From Anaerolineae bacterium (lineage in GTDB: Bacteria > Chloroflexota > Anaerolineae > Aggregatilineales > J027), in the NCBI GenBank assembly GCA_008933735.1, contig WBUL01000001.1:340057-404056 (forward strand): DNA of 64,000 nt, written 5' to 3'. This document shows, in pieces, positions 54,469-63,786 of this stretch. Under the pieces are notes generated by a model that saw only the letters and a program-made list of their open reading frames with translations, searched no databases and was not told the origin of the DNA. Every line of letters begins with the position of its first letter. Position 1 is the first letter of the stretch. Both the position numbers and the translations under genes were made by a program.

Positions 54469-56006
54469 TATGAGGTGACGCCCGCCATCATCATACCAAG
54501 CTGATTGACATCCACGTTTTCGTTTTTGACCTCACCCACAATCCGGCCTTCGTACATGACCACAATTCGGTCAGAGAGGGCCCGAATTTCGTCTAAATCC
54601 TCGGAAATGAGCAGAATCGCCGTGCCTTTGTCACGTTCTTCCAACAGACGCTTATGAATATACTCGGTGGCGCCAATATCCACCCCGCGTGTAGGCTGTG
54701 CCGCAATTAAGACTTTCGGACTGCGCGATAGTTCCCGCGCCAGCACGAGTTTCTGAATGTTGCCACCGGAAAGACTTTTCACCGGAGTTTCATGGCTCGG
54801 CGTTCTAATATCATAGGCGCGAATGGCATCTTTTGTGCGGGTCACCACCTGGCGAAAATTCAGGAAAATATTGGTGGCATATGGTTTGCGCCCGTGATCC
54901 TGCAAAATATAATTTTCCGCTACCGTAAACTCCTTTATTACCCCTTCGATCATCCGTTCCTGGGGGATATGCGAGAGTCCCAGGGAGTTCAGAAGCACAG
55001 GAGATTTTCCGGTGATGTCCTGGCCTTCCAGGAAAATCTCACCTTCGGTTGTCGGGCGTAACCCTGTAATCACCTGGGCCAGCTCGCGCTGTCCATTCCC
55101 TGAAACCCCTGCTACACCGACAATTTCGCCACCGTGTACAGTCAGATCGACATTTTTTAAGCCCAGGTCACCCCGATTACTCAACGCACTGACCTTTTTC
55201 AGCACAAGCCGTTCTTTACCAGGTTTACATTCCACCCGTTCATATTCCAGCACAACCGGACGCCCAACCATCATCTCAGCAAGAATCCGTTTGGTTGCGC
55301 CTTCGGTAGGGATGGTATCCACACGCCGCCCATCACGCAGTACCGTGATTCGCTGGCTAATTGCCAGCACTTCATGAAGTTTATGAGAAATAAAAATCAG
55401 GGCATGACCGTCATTCGCCATCTGATTCAGGATGTGAAACAACTGGTCAACCTCTTGAGGGGTTAATACAGCCGTCGGCTCATCCAGAATTAACAGTGCT
55501 GCTCCGCGATAGAGTGCCCGTAAGATTTCTACACGCTGCTGCTCCCCAACTGCCAACTGCCAGACCGGAATATCTGGCTCTACCTGCAAGTGGTAACGTT
55601 CAGAAAGTTCAAGGATTCGCTTCGCAACCACATCCAAATCCAGGCGCAGCCCACGCGAGGATTTCAACCCCAGCGCGACATTTTCCGCAACCGTGAGCGA
55701 CGGAATCAGCATAAAATGCTGGTGGATCATGCCAATACCCTGTTTAATGGCATCCTGAGGAGAGCGAATCTGGACATGCTCCCTATTAATGAAAATCTGA
55801 CCCTCATCCTGCTGATACAGGCCATAGAGCATTTTCATCAGGGTGCTTTTTCCCGCGCCATTTTCGCCTAGAAGCGCGTGGATTTCACCGGCTTTAACCT
55901 CAAAATCCACATGGTCGGCTGCCAGTACACCAGGAAATCGCTTCACAATGCCCTGCATTTTCAGTTCATGGATACGGCGATGTCCGGTCGGGAGTAAATC
56001 AGTCAT
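54468..56006 (-). CDS. BMP-type nucleoside ABC transporter ATPase (second system)
   Basis: A 512-residue double-NBD ATPase. First NBD: GENGAGKSTLMKML, LAVGEQQRVEILRAL, LLILDEPTAVLTP. Second NBD: VSGNGQRELAQVI (the degenerate loop usual in this family), LSHIPQERMIEGV, LSGGNIQKLVLARELS, VLIAAQPTRGVDIGATEYIHKRL. No insert interrupts it, in contrast to its counterpart at 23933-25639. It sits between the second binding protein and the SGNH-like gene. Confidence 0.94.
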   Translation of the reverse strand: MTDLLPTGHRRIHELKMQGIVKRFPGVLAADHVDFEVKAGEIHALLGENGAGKSTLMKMLYGLYQQDEGQIFINREHVQIRSPQDAIKQGIGMIHQHFMLIPSLTVAENVALGLKSSRGLRLDLDVVAKRILELSERYHLQVEPDIPVWQLAVGEQQRVEILRALYRGAALLILDEPTAVLTPQEVDQLFHILNQMANDGHALIFISHKLHEVLAISQRITVLRDGRRVDTIPTEGATKRILAEMMVGRPVVLEYERVECKPGKERLVLKKVSALSNRGDLGLKNVDLTVHGGEIVGVAGVSGNGQRELAQVITGLRPTTEGEIFLEGQDITGKSPVLLNSLGLSHIPQERMIEGVIKEFTVAENYILQDHGRKPYATNIFLNFRQVVTRTKDAIRAYDIRTPSHETPVKSLSGGNIQKLVLARELSRSPKVLIAAQPTRGVDIGATEYIHKRLLEERDKGTAILLISEDLDEIRALSDRIVVMYEGRIVGEVKNENVDVNQLGMMMAGVTS

Positions 56007-56036
56007 GCTAACACCTACAAATCAAGCATTTGAATT

Positions 56037-56074
56037 GTAGGGCAGCAAGCCATGACAAGACTCTGCTGCCCTAC
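56037..56074 (-). repeat. Intercistronic hairpin after the second BMP binding-protein gene
   Basis: GTAGGGCAGCA - 16-base loop - TGCTGCCCTAC, an 11-bp perfect stem, no T-run. Such hairpins behind solute-binding protein genes often protect the upstream mRNA and lower downstream levels. Confidence 0.6.
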
Positions 56075-56081
56075 GCCCTGA

Positions 56082-57104
56082 CTATTCTTCTTCAGGGAAA
56101 ATCACGATGTCACCGGAAACAATACCCTCAACGAGTTCATCCACTTTGGCCTGGAACGCTTCTAAAGCGTCTTCATCATCACCAAAATGATCCGGATTGA
56201 CTTCCATCGTCAGACCCTCATTTTCAAAGGTCAGCAAATAGGCTTCGCCCCCCAGCACGCCGTTTTGCACGTTTTCGATCATCATCTTCAGAATGACATC
56301 CCAGTGGTAAAGCTGGTTCATCACGTTAACATCACCTGCCAGTTCGACATGGCTGGCCTGCGTTCCGAACCACAGCACATCACCGTTATCTTTGGCAACC
56401 CCGATTGGGCCAACCACAATTTGCGCTGTTCCTGTGAGCACATCCGCGTCGTTGTCAATATGGGCTTCTGCTGCCTCTGTCGCCAGCGCCACATCACTGA
56501 ATGAACCGATGTAATTCACATTGACGGTGATTTCCCGGTCATTTTCCTCTCCGTACGCGGCTGCGCCCGCTTTAAAGCCGTCCACATACAACTTGGCGTC
56601 ACTGATTTCAATCGGGCCAACCACCCCCATCACCCCTGTCTGGCTGAGAGATGCTGCCATATAACCATTTACATAGCCTCCCTCCTGCGCCGCACCTTCG
56701 TAGTAGAAAACGTTTTCGTAATCCCATAGAGGTACATCTGAGCTAAACGCAAATGCCTGCTCCGGAAATTCGGGGGCGATGTTTTCAATGATGCCGCTGT
56801 ATTGACCACCATGTGCCATAATCAGATCATAATCTTCAGTGACCCAGGCACCCACCGCCGCTTCCGCGTCATCTACCACGAATGTGCCTTCCAGGAAGGT
56901 GAATTCAAAGTTCTCTTCGCCCATTTCTTCCTGCACTGCCAGCAGTCCCTCGTACATGCTCTGGGTGAATGCCAGGTCATTCGTAGCGCTGGGAGCAACA
57001 ATTGCCAAACGGAACGGCTCATCCTGAGCGGTGACGGCTGGCATAGTAAGCGCAGCCAGCAGACCTATCAATAAGACCACGACCAGTAATGTTCTGCGTT
57101 TCAT
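56082..57104 (-). CDS. BMP-family nucleoside-binding protein (second system, copy 2)
   Basis: A 340-residue secreted binding protein. Signal peptide: RRTLLVVVLLIGLLAALTMP, ending AVTAQDEP. Mature marks of the BMP fold: FRLAIVAPSATNDLAFTQSM, YDLIMAHGGQYSG, GVVGPIEISDAKLYVDGFKAG, VNVNYIGSFSDVALATEAAE, and VLWFGTQASHVEL. No lipobox Cys. It is closely similar to the next upstream gene. ATG at 57104 with AGGAGAG upstream. Confidence 0.9.
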   Translation of the reverse strand: MKRRTLLVVVLLIGLLAALTMPAVTAQDEPFRLAIVAPSATNDLAFTQSMYEGLLAVQEEMGEENFEFTFLEGTFVVDDAEAAVGAWVTEDYDLIMAHGGQYSGIIENIAPEFPEQAFAFSSDVPLWDYENVFYYEGAAQEGGYVNGYMAASLSQTGVMGVVGPIEISDAKLYVDGFKAGAAAYGEENDREITVNVNYIGSFSDVALATEAAEAHIDNDADVLTGTAQIVVGPIGVAKDNGDVLWFGTQASHVELAGDVNVMNQLYHWDVILKMMIENVQNGVLGGEAYLLTFENEGLTMEVNPDHFGDDEDALEAFQAKVDELVEGIVSGDIVIFPEEE

Positions 57105-57174
57105 GATAAGTGTCTCTCCTGCTTTGGAAAAATCGGAGCGAAGCCGGAGGGCTTCACTCTGCAAAGGTTGGATA

Positions 57175-58206
57175 TTATTCTTCTTCTGCGGGCAGTACTT
57201 CAATATCACCCGCAACGATGCCGTCAATCAAAATTTGAACGGCTTCCTGAAGCGTTTCGTAATCTTCTTCGCTTTCGAAGCCAGCAAAATCAGGATTGAT
57301 TTCCATCTCCAGACCGCCGTTCTCCAACGTAATCTTATAGGATTCGCCGCCCAGAACGCCTTCTTCCATGTTGGCGATGATTTCCATCAGCACAACTTCC
57401 CAGTGATAAACCTGGTTCATCACCACGATTTCGCCACCAAACTCAGTCTGGCTGGATTGGGTTCCGAACCAGTAGACATCGCCGCGTTCCTGAGCCACCC
57501 CAATTGCGCCCACAACCATCTGCGCGGTTCCGGTCAGAATATCGGCATCGTTGGAAAGATGGGTTTCTGCTGCCTCTGCTGCCAGCGCCACGTCGCTGAA
57601 GGACTGAATGTAGTTTACATTAACTGTTATTTCTTTGTCTTCTTCTTCAGCATAGGCGGCAACTCCGGCTTTGAAACCATCCACATACAGTTTGGCATCA
57701 CCGACTTCGATCGGGCCAATTACGCCAATGACATCCGTCTGAGTGAGACCGCCGGCCACAAAACCATTAATGTAACCCCCTTCCTGGGAGGCAGCCTCGT
57801 AAGCGGAGACGTTATCCAGGCCGAAGGTATTCACATCCGTTCCCCAGGCGAAAGCAATTTCTGGGAATTCCGGTGCGATCTCTTCCAGCGCCGCGCCATA
57901 CTGGGATCCGTGCGCGATAATCAGGTCGTAATCGCCTGAGGCTGCCCAGTCACGGATAGTCGCCGCTGCGTCATCCACATTGAACTGCCCTTCAATGAAG
58001 GTAAATTCAAACGCATCTTCGCCCATTTCCTCCTGCACAGCCGTCAGAGCGTCAAACATACTCTGGCTGAAGGCCAGATCGTTGGTCGCACTGGGAGCAA
58101 CCGCTGCCACACTAAAGGGTTCATCCTGTGCAGTAGCCACAGGCATCGCCAACGCCACGACCATCGCAGCAAGCACCGGTAAAATAAACAACAACTTACG
58201 TTTCAT
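57175..58206 (-). CDS. BMP-family nucleoside-binding protein (second system, copy 1)
   Basis: A 343-residue paralogue of the next gene. Signal peptide LLFILPVLAAMVVALAMPVA. Mature marks: FSVAAVAPSATNDLAFSQSM, YDLIIAHGSQYGAALEEIAP, GVIGPIEVGDAKLYVDGFKAG, VNVNYIQSFSDVALAAEAAE, VYWFGTQSSQTEFG. The strings match copy 2 almost residue for residue in places, so they arose by tandem duplication. AGGAGG lies seven bases before the ATG, a strong site. No lipobox Cys. Confidence 0.9.
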   Translation of the reverse strand: MKRKLLFILPVLAAMVVALAMPVATAQDEPFSVAAVAPSATNDLAFSQSMFDALTAVQEEMGEDAFEFTFIEGQFNVDDAAATIRDWAASGDYDLIIAHGSQYGAALEEIAPEFPEIAFAWGTDVNTFGLDNVSAYEAASQEGGYINGFVAGGLTQTDVIGVIGPIEVGDAKLYVDGFKAGVAAYAEEEDKEITVNVNYIQSFSDVALAAEAAETHLSNDADILTGTAQMVVGAIGVAQERGDVYWFGTQSSQTEFGGEIVVMNQVYHWEVVLMEIIANMEEGVLGGESYKITLENGGLEMEINPDFAGFESEEDYETLQEAVQILIDGIVAGDIEVLPAEEE

Positions 58207-58287
58207 TTTGTTTCCTCCTAAAAATAGCGTTAAAATAGCGTTTCGCTTTCAGCAATGCGCTGTTAGCAGCAAATAGAATTACCTCAT

Positions 58288-59214
58288 TTACTCACCCCGT
58301 TCAAAGGGTTTTGTTAAAGCTGTCGGTTGTTCTCGGCGTTTTGTTGCAAAGATCAGGGCGATAATTGTCAAAACATACGGTGCCATCACGGCAAATTCCG
58401 ACGGAATATCAATTCCAACCGTTTTGACCTGCAACTGCAAAGCGTTCACAAAACTGAACAGCATCGCTCCTGCCAGCACCCAAGTAGGACGCCAGCCTCC
58501 AAAATACACCAACGCAACAGCGATAAATCCTTTCCCTGCTGTCAAATTTTGCTGGAATACCTTTAGCAGTGCGATGGATAATGATGCCCCCGCTAAACCG
58601 GAAAACATCCCACCCAACGTCACCGTGAAATACCGCACTCGTGCAACACTCACCCCCATCGCGTCTGCCGCCTGCGGATTCTGACCCACCGCACGAATGT
58701 TCAGACCCAGCGTAGTGTAGTTCAGGACGTAAGCCGAAATCGGCACGAGCGCAAAAGCCAGATACACCATCAAATTATGACGGAAGAAAATCTCCCCAAT
58801 ACCGAGAAATTGAAGATCAGAAAGGAGGGGAATATCTACCCGAGGGAAACCGTCTACTGATCTGGGAGTGCCGAGGAGTTTGACAAACAGCAGTTCGCTC
58901 ATCCCCAACCCAAACAGATACAGCCCGATGCCGCTGATTCCTTGCTCAGCTTGCAAGGTCACGCTGATAAAAGCCATAAACAATCCCAGCAGCGCCCCGA
59001 CCAGCAGCGCCACAAGGATACCCAGCAGAAGACTATTCGTCTCATAAACCGCATAGAATGAAGCAAACGCACCCATGAGCATGATGCCATCCACCCCCAG
59101 GTTCAATACGCCGCTTCTTTGTCCAAACGTCTCTCCAATGGCAGCATAAATATAAGGGGTCGCCAGGCGTATCGCAGAGGCAAAAACACCAGCCGTTAAG
59201 AGTTCATCAAACAT
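58288..59214 (-). CDS. BMP-type nucleoside ABC transporter permease (second system, second)
   Basis: A 308-residue permease with about eight helices. Marks: YIYAAIGETFGQRSGVLNLGVDGIMLMGAFASF and loop RAVGQNPQAADAMGVSVARVRYFTVTLGGMFSGLAGASLS. ATG at 59214 overlaps the first permease stop by eight bases (ATGTTTGA). An upstream in-frame start would read into the first permease and is unlikely. Confidence 0.9.
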   Translation of the reverse strand: MFDELLTAGVFASAIRLATPYIYAAIGETFGQRSGVLNLGVDGIMLMGAFASFYAVYETNSLLLGILVALLVGALLGLFMAFISVTLQAEQGISGIGLYLFGLGMSELLFVKLLGTPRSVDGFPRVDIPLLSDLQFLGIGEIFFRHNLMVYLAFALVPISAYVLNYTTLGLNIRAVGQNPQAADAMGVSVARVRYFTVTLGGMFSGLAGASLSIALLKVFQQNLTAGKGFIAVALVYFGGWRPTWVLAGAMLFSFVNALQLQVKTVGIDIPSEFAVMAPYVLTIIALIFATKRREQPTALTKPFERGE

Positions 59215-60358
59215 GAGATTGTTCCTTCTGAACCGCAGCGCGACGCCGAGCACGACGACGGTTAAAAATTTGCACGCTAACCACGAACATGACTACGATG
59301 CCGTTAAAAGCCGTAATGAGCGAGGCAGGAACTTCTGTCACGCGCTGCATATTCCGTGCACCGACCAGCAACGCCCCGAAAAAGACCGAAGCGGGGATCG
59401 TGCCCGCTGGATGCAGACCACCGAATAGGGCCGCCACAATGCCGTTAAATCCGGCATTACCGGTAAAATCAACGGCTGACCCATCCGTTTGAAGGCGGTA
59501 TTGCAAGCCGAGTACCTGGATAACCCCTGCCAGGCCCGCAAATCCACCCGCGAGCAGCATCGAAATCAACATTTGTCGTTTTACATTAATTCCTGCATAG
59601 CGTGCTGCATCCTGGTTATAGCCGACCGCACGAATGCGGTAACCCAGTGTCGTCTGCCACAGGAGAACAAAGGTCAAAAAGGCCAGAATGAGCGCAAATA
59701 AAAAGCCGACATGCAGACGTGTTGTATCCCCAAACAAGGTATCAAAAAAAGGCACTTCATCTATACGTGGAAGCTGAGCTTTTTCGACAATACGGGAGGA
59801 CTTAGGGATACGATTCCTCCCATCCTCAGAAGGTTCTTGCATTACTCCATTCAGGAGATACACCATAAGCTGAATCGCAATCTGGTTGAGCATAATGGTG
59901 CTGAGAATCTCATTCACATCAAAATAGGCTTTCAGCACCCCTGCAATGCCACCCCACAATGCTCCCGCGATAAAGCCCACCACAATAGATGTGGTAATCA
60001 GCAGCAATGAGGGCAACCCATCGAGACCGAGCGCGACTGCCGTGCCCGCGACAGCACCTGCGATCATCTGCCCTTCCCCGCCAATGTTGATCACACCGCC
60101 GCGAAAGGCAACACAAATACCTATCCCCACAAAAATCAACGGGGTCGCTTTGACCAGGGTTTCTGCTATAGAATTGGTGTTTCCAAGTGAGCCATCATAG
60201 AGAGCCTCATAGGCATCAATCGGGCTGGCATCCAGAAAAAACAGCATCACCGCCGCCACTATCAGCGCGGCAGTAATGGCGAGAAGGGGCATTAGAAAAG
60301 AATAGAGGCTGTCAATAATCCGACGCCCCTGCAAAATGCCTGAAATAAACTGCACCAA
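59207..60358 (-). CDS. BMP-type nucleoside ABC transporter permease (second system, first)
   Basis: A 383-residue permease. Marks: KATPLIFVGIGICVAFRGGVINIGGEGQMIAGAVAGT and loop RAVGYNQDAARYAGINVKRQMLISMLLAGGFAGLAGV. C-terminal tail Arg-rich (RRRARRRAAVQKEQ). TTG start with AAGGG six bases upstream; a GTG three bases on is also possible. It is the first gene of the operon, followed in order by a second permease, two binding proteins, the ATPase and an SGNH-like gene. Confidence 0.9.
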   Translation of the reverse strand: MVQFISGILQGRRIIDSLYSFLMPLLAITAALIVAAVMLFFLDASPIDAYEALYDGSLGNTNSIAETLVKATPLIFVGIGICVAFRGGVINIGGEGQMIAGAVAGTAVALGLDGLPSLLLITTSIVVGFIAGALWGGIAGVLKAYFDVNEILSTIMLNQIAIQLMVYLLNGVMQEPSEDGRNRIPKSSRIVEKAQLPRIDEVPFFDTLFGDTTRLHVGFLFALILAFLTFVLLWQTTLGYRIRAVGYNQDAARYAGINVKRQMLISMLLAGGFAGLAGVIQVLGLQYRLQTDGSAVDFTGNAGFNGIVAALFGGLHPAGTIPASVFFGALLVGARNMQRVTEVPASLITAFNGIVVMFVVSVQIFNRRRARRRAAVQKEQSHV

Positions 60359-60409
60359 ACTAATCCCTTAATAACATAAGAGTAAATACTGCGTTAGGCA
60401 ATCGTGTTC

Positions 60410-60438
60410 ATATTACCATGCTTACTCATTTCTACCAA
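60410..60438 (-). promoter_or_regulatory. Promoter of the second BMP operon
   Basis: On the minus strand TTGGTA, 17 bases, TAATAT with a TG one base before the -10 (extended). Divergent from the large transporter-HEAT-CNB gene. Confidence 0.55.
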
Positions 60439-60539
60439 ATTGTTTTAGGCTTTACGCCTGAAGTTCGTCCCTTGTTTTTAGTATAAAGTGCCACACAAAA
60501 GTACAATAAGGGATATGAAGAACACACTCAAGGAAAAGC

Positions 60540-63500
60540 ATGGACGCTAGCCGCCGCCTCTTTTACGGTAGCTGGGTATTGTTGTTCGCCACTGGAACTG
60601 CTGTGGTTTGGGGCGAAGCCATCGGTTTAGCATTATTCATTGACCGCTTGGGCATCCGTGCCCTACCCATCGGCTTCTTGATGGAAGCCGTTTTGAGCAC
60701 AATCTTCATCATCAACATCGAGCGTATCCGCGATATGCTGCCAGAAGGGGTGATCGTAGCTTTTATTTGCCTCGGCGGCGTCGGGATTCTTGCGATAGGA
60801 TGGCTGGTGGTCGAAAATGGTTCCGACCTGGGATTCGGGCTGTATTACGCCGCCCAGCGCATCATGCGTGATCTGCTGCTTTATTACACCTGGAACTATG
60901 TCGCCAGCTTTTACAGTACAGGATCGCGCTACCTGCTGCCACGGATGGCAATGCTGAGTCGAATCGGGGTAGTGTTCAGCGGGATCGGGCTTTTCCTACT
61001 GACGCTGGCGTGTAATGTTGAGCAGTTAGTGTGGCTGTGGGGCGGAGCGCTTCTCGCAGGGATATTCGCGGTAGGGATATTCGCGGATGAGTTTTCAGGG
61101 CTGCCACGTTACAAGATAACTTCCGCCAGCATCGCCAGTGTAACGACGGCAAAAATCGGCACAGCGGTTCGCAGCCTGTGGAATTCCGAGTTGATGCGCT
61201 ATCTCAGCGTGGGTGCGTTTTTGATGATGTTTGTCTTGAGTCTGGTCTTTTATCAGATTCTGGACACGTTTCGCACAGAATTTCCGGACGCAGAATCGCT
61301 GCTCCGCTGGTTAAGCGTCGTTAGTGTAATTTCCAGCCTTGTCATTATTCCTGTTCAATACCGTCTGCTGCCGCGCATTTTACAGCGCTCCAATGCCGCC
61401 AAATATGCCGAAGTCTATCCGACCACCGTCAGCACTGCGTTTGCTGGTGTGATGATTCTGCCCATACTCGGAATCGCGCTGCTGGCGGAAATCGTGCGAA
61501 CCTCACTGCAAGCCAGTTTATACGATACCCTGCATAACCAGATGAAAAGCACCCTGCCCGCCAGCGTTACCTCATGGGCACACACATTTCTGGAGGGTGT
61601 CATCGAACCCACCGGACGTTTTCTGGCAGCCGGGGTGCTGACCGCCTTCGTACTGGGCATTATTTCAGATGAAGCTCTGCTGGCTATAGGATTTGCTGCA
61701 TCGTTGTTATTTCTCTACAGCCAACACCGGGCCGGGAAACTTTATACAGAGACCCTGAATCGTGCCATCTCTGCCGGACAGTATGGGTTTTTGCGGACTA
61801 ACGCGCAGGAACAAATTATTGCCAACCAGGAAGTAGAACAGAAGCTCATCAGCCGGTTAGAAAAGACCGCTTCAGACGACCGTGACATTTTGCTGATCAC
61901 AGAAGCACTCGCAGAGGCGGGGTCAGAATTCGGGTTCGAGGCCATTTTGCGGCGCTGGCCCGCCTGTCCAGCCGGGATTCAGGCCGAACTGCTGCGGCTA
62001 CTGATTGAAGGCTGGCCGCGTTACCGCCGCAGCCAGGCTGTGCAGGTGGTGGTCATGGAGGCACTGCATAGTGAGGCCAGTGAACTGCGCCGCGCCGCAC
62101 TGAAAGCCATGCTCGCATCACCAGGGTTATTCGATACTTATGCCGTAGCCGAGTACCTGATTCATCAAGACCCAACGATCAGCACCCTGGCCGCACAGCT
62201 TCTTTTGCAGCACCCTTCCGAAAAACTGGCAAAGGCCGCCCAGGCACAGCTCAATTGGCTTTCCCGCGCTGCTTCACCCAGCACCCGTGCCTTAGCCATC
62301 ACCAGCCTGGTACAGGGCGGCATCAATCGATTCGGAGAACGGGTTGTGCCGCTTGAGGTTGACCGCCTCCAGAGCGATCCATCGGCCCGTGTCCGCATGA
62401 CTGTTGTAGCAGGCGCAGAAGGCAACGCGCTGCTGCACAGCGTTCAGGATGTCAGTCCCTCGGTGCGACAGCTAGCCATTCAGAAAATGAGCAAAAGCCG
62501 GCGTCGGAGCACGACACTGCTGGTACACGCCCTTGAGGAGATCCAGCCGCAGTTACATTCTTCGCCACAAATAGTCGGCTTGATTCGCTACTGGTATCTG
62601 CTCACCGCGCTGGCAAATGTCAATCCGCGTAAAGGGTATGAAAAAATTCTTCCAGAAATCGAGCGCGGCCTGCAACAGATTGATTATTTGACCTCGCTCC
62701 GCAGAACCCTCAGCGAGATGAAACATCCACCGGTCGCGCCAATCCTGGGGCAGTTGAACAGTGACCGCGCACAGTTGATCCAGGCTTTTCTGGACAGCCT
62801 GACTGCAATTTTTGGCAAAGCGACTTTTGCGCCCATTGCCCGCACATTGCAGATGCAGCCGGACAGTGATGAAGCCCAGACCATGCTGTCTCTGTTAGGC
62901 GAAATGACAACCTCAGAAACCGCGAGAAAACTCCACCTGCTGTTGACCCGTTCCAGGGACAACGATCTTTATGTGACCAGCGACATCGCACACCGAGCCA
63001 AAAATCCTGCCGAAGCCATTCAGGATTTACTGAGACAAGAGGATGAATGGCGGCCTTTGCTGGTACTGTATGCATTGAGTGCTCTGCCGCGTGTCTTATT
63101 CCAGGAACTCGCGCCGGAAGAACTGGTGGAAACGATTCTGGAAAAGAGCCGCCAGAGTAACCAGGACACCATTCGTGAAAGCGCCCGTCTCATCCGGCAG
63201 GCGCTTCAGGAAGATTTCGCTGTCTTCCGCGCAGACAGCGCCCTTTCCCGCATATCACCAACCCATAAGGATAACAACGCCATGCTTTCTACCATTGAAC
63301 GAATGTTGTTTCTACGAAATGTGTCCTTTTTTGAGAATCTACGCCTTGACCAGCTTCGCACGCTGGCACGCATCTGCGATGAATTGGCGGTCAACCAGGG
63401 AGACTACATTCTTCATAAGGGGGAGGCCGGAGACAGTCTATTCGTGGTGGTTGAAGGGCGAATCAAAATTGTTGACCCCGGCAGTGAGAATGTGCTGGCT

Positions 63501-63785
63501 GTGCTATCATCAGGAGAAGTGCTGGGTGAAATCAGCCTGTTTGATGGCGGGGTGCGCTCGGCAGATGCATTCGCTGAAACGACAACTCTGCTGCTGGTAG
63601 TCAATCGTGACGCGCTGGATGATGCGCTGGCGGATGATCCTGGCATCGCCCTTGACATGCTGCGGGTGATGGCGCTGCGAATACGCGAAAGCAACAAGAC
63701 GCTGTCACGAATGTCCCAGAAAATGAATGTGAGCGAAATTCGGCAGGAACTGCAAGAAATTCGCAAAGAAATGAACGAGATTTAA
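60540..63785 (+). CDS. MFS/NTT-like transporter fused to HEAT repeats and a cyclic-nucleotide-binding domain
   Basis: A 1081-residue fusion. Residues ~5-400 have about 12 helices (GSWVLLFATGTAVVWGEAIGL, LMEAVLSTIFIINIER, VGAFLMMFVLSLVFYQIL ...), resembling the NTT/ADP-ATP-carrier-like branch of MFS. Residues ~420-920 are helix-repeat (ELRRAALKAMLASPG, PSTRALAITSLVQGG, SVRQLAIQKMSKSR). Residues ~930-1050 form a cyclic-nucleotide-binding (CRP-like) domain: FFENLRLDQLRTLARIC, GDYILHKGEAGDSLFVVVEG, and the phosphate cassette GEVLGEISLFDGGVRSADAF with its Glu and Arg. A C-terminal coiled coil follows. AGGA lies five bases before the ATG. NTT-HEAT-CNB fusions exist in other bacteria; the substrate here is unknown. 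Confidence 0.82.
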   Translation: MDASRRLFYGSWVLLFATGTAVVWGEAIGLALFIDRLGIRALPIGFLMEAVLSTIFIINIERIRDMLPEGVIVAFICLGGVGILAIGWLVVENGSDLGFGLYYAAQRIMRDLLLYYTWNYVASFYSTGSRYLLPRMAMLSRIGVVFSGIGLFLLTLACNVEQLVWLWGGALLAGIFAVGIFADEFSGLPRYKITSASIASVTTAKIGTAVRSLWNSELMRYLSVGAFLMMFVLSLVFYQILDTFRTEFPDAESLLRWLSVVSVISSLVIIPVQYRLLPRILQRSNAAKYAEVYPTTVSTAFAGVMILPILGIALLAEIVRTSLQASLYDTLHNQMKSTLPASVTSWAHTFLEGVIEPTGRFLAAGVLTAFVLGIISDEALLAIGFAASLLFLYSQHRAGKLYTETLNRAISAGQYGFLRTNAQEQIIANQEVEQKLISRLEKTASDDRDILLITEALAEAGSEFGFEAILRRWPACPAGIQAELLRLLIEGWPRYRRSQAVQVVVMEALHSEASELRRAALKAMLASPGLFDTYAVAEYLIHQDPTISTLAAQLLLQHPSEKLAKAAQAQLNWLSRAASPSTRALAITSLVQGGINRFGERVVPLEVDRLQSDPSARVRMTVVAGAEGNALLHSVQDVSPSVRQLAIQKMSKSRRRSTTLLVHALEEIQPQLHSSPQIVGLIRYWYLLTALANVNPRKGYEKILPEIERGLQQIDYLTSLRRTLSEMKHPPVAPILGQLNSDRAQLIQAFLDSLTAIFGKATFAPIARTLQMQPDSDEAQTMLSLLGEMTTSETARKLHLLLTRSRDNDLYVTSDIAHRAKNPAEAIQDLLRQEDEWRPLLVLYALSALPRVLFQELAPEELVETILEKSRQSNQDTIRESARLIRQALQEDFAVFRADSALSRISPTHKDNNAMLSTIERMLFLRNVSFFENLRLDQLRTLARICDELAVNQGDYILHKGEAGDSLFVVVEGRIKIVDPGSENVLAVLSSGEVLGEISLFDGGVRSADAFAETTTLLLVVNRDALDDALADDPGIALDMLRVMALRIRESNKTLSRMSQKMNVSEIRQELQEIRKEMNEI

Positions 63786-63786
63786 G

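Noticed and set aside
57031-57939. 302-codon open frame on the plus strand across the BMP genes
   Set aside because: Antisense shadow of two well-supported binding-protein genes; no family likeness or start signal.
58215-58240. AAAATAGCGTT direct repeat before the BMP copy 1 gene
   Set aside because: Only two copies of 11 bases; not enough to call an operator.
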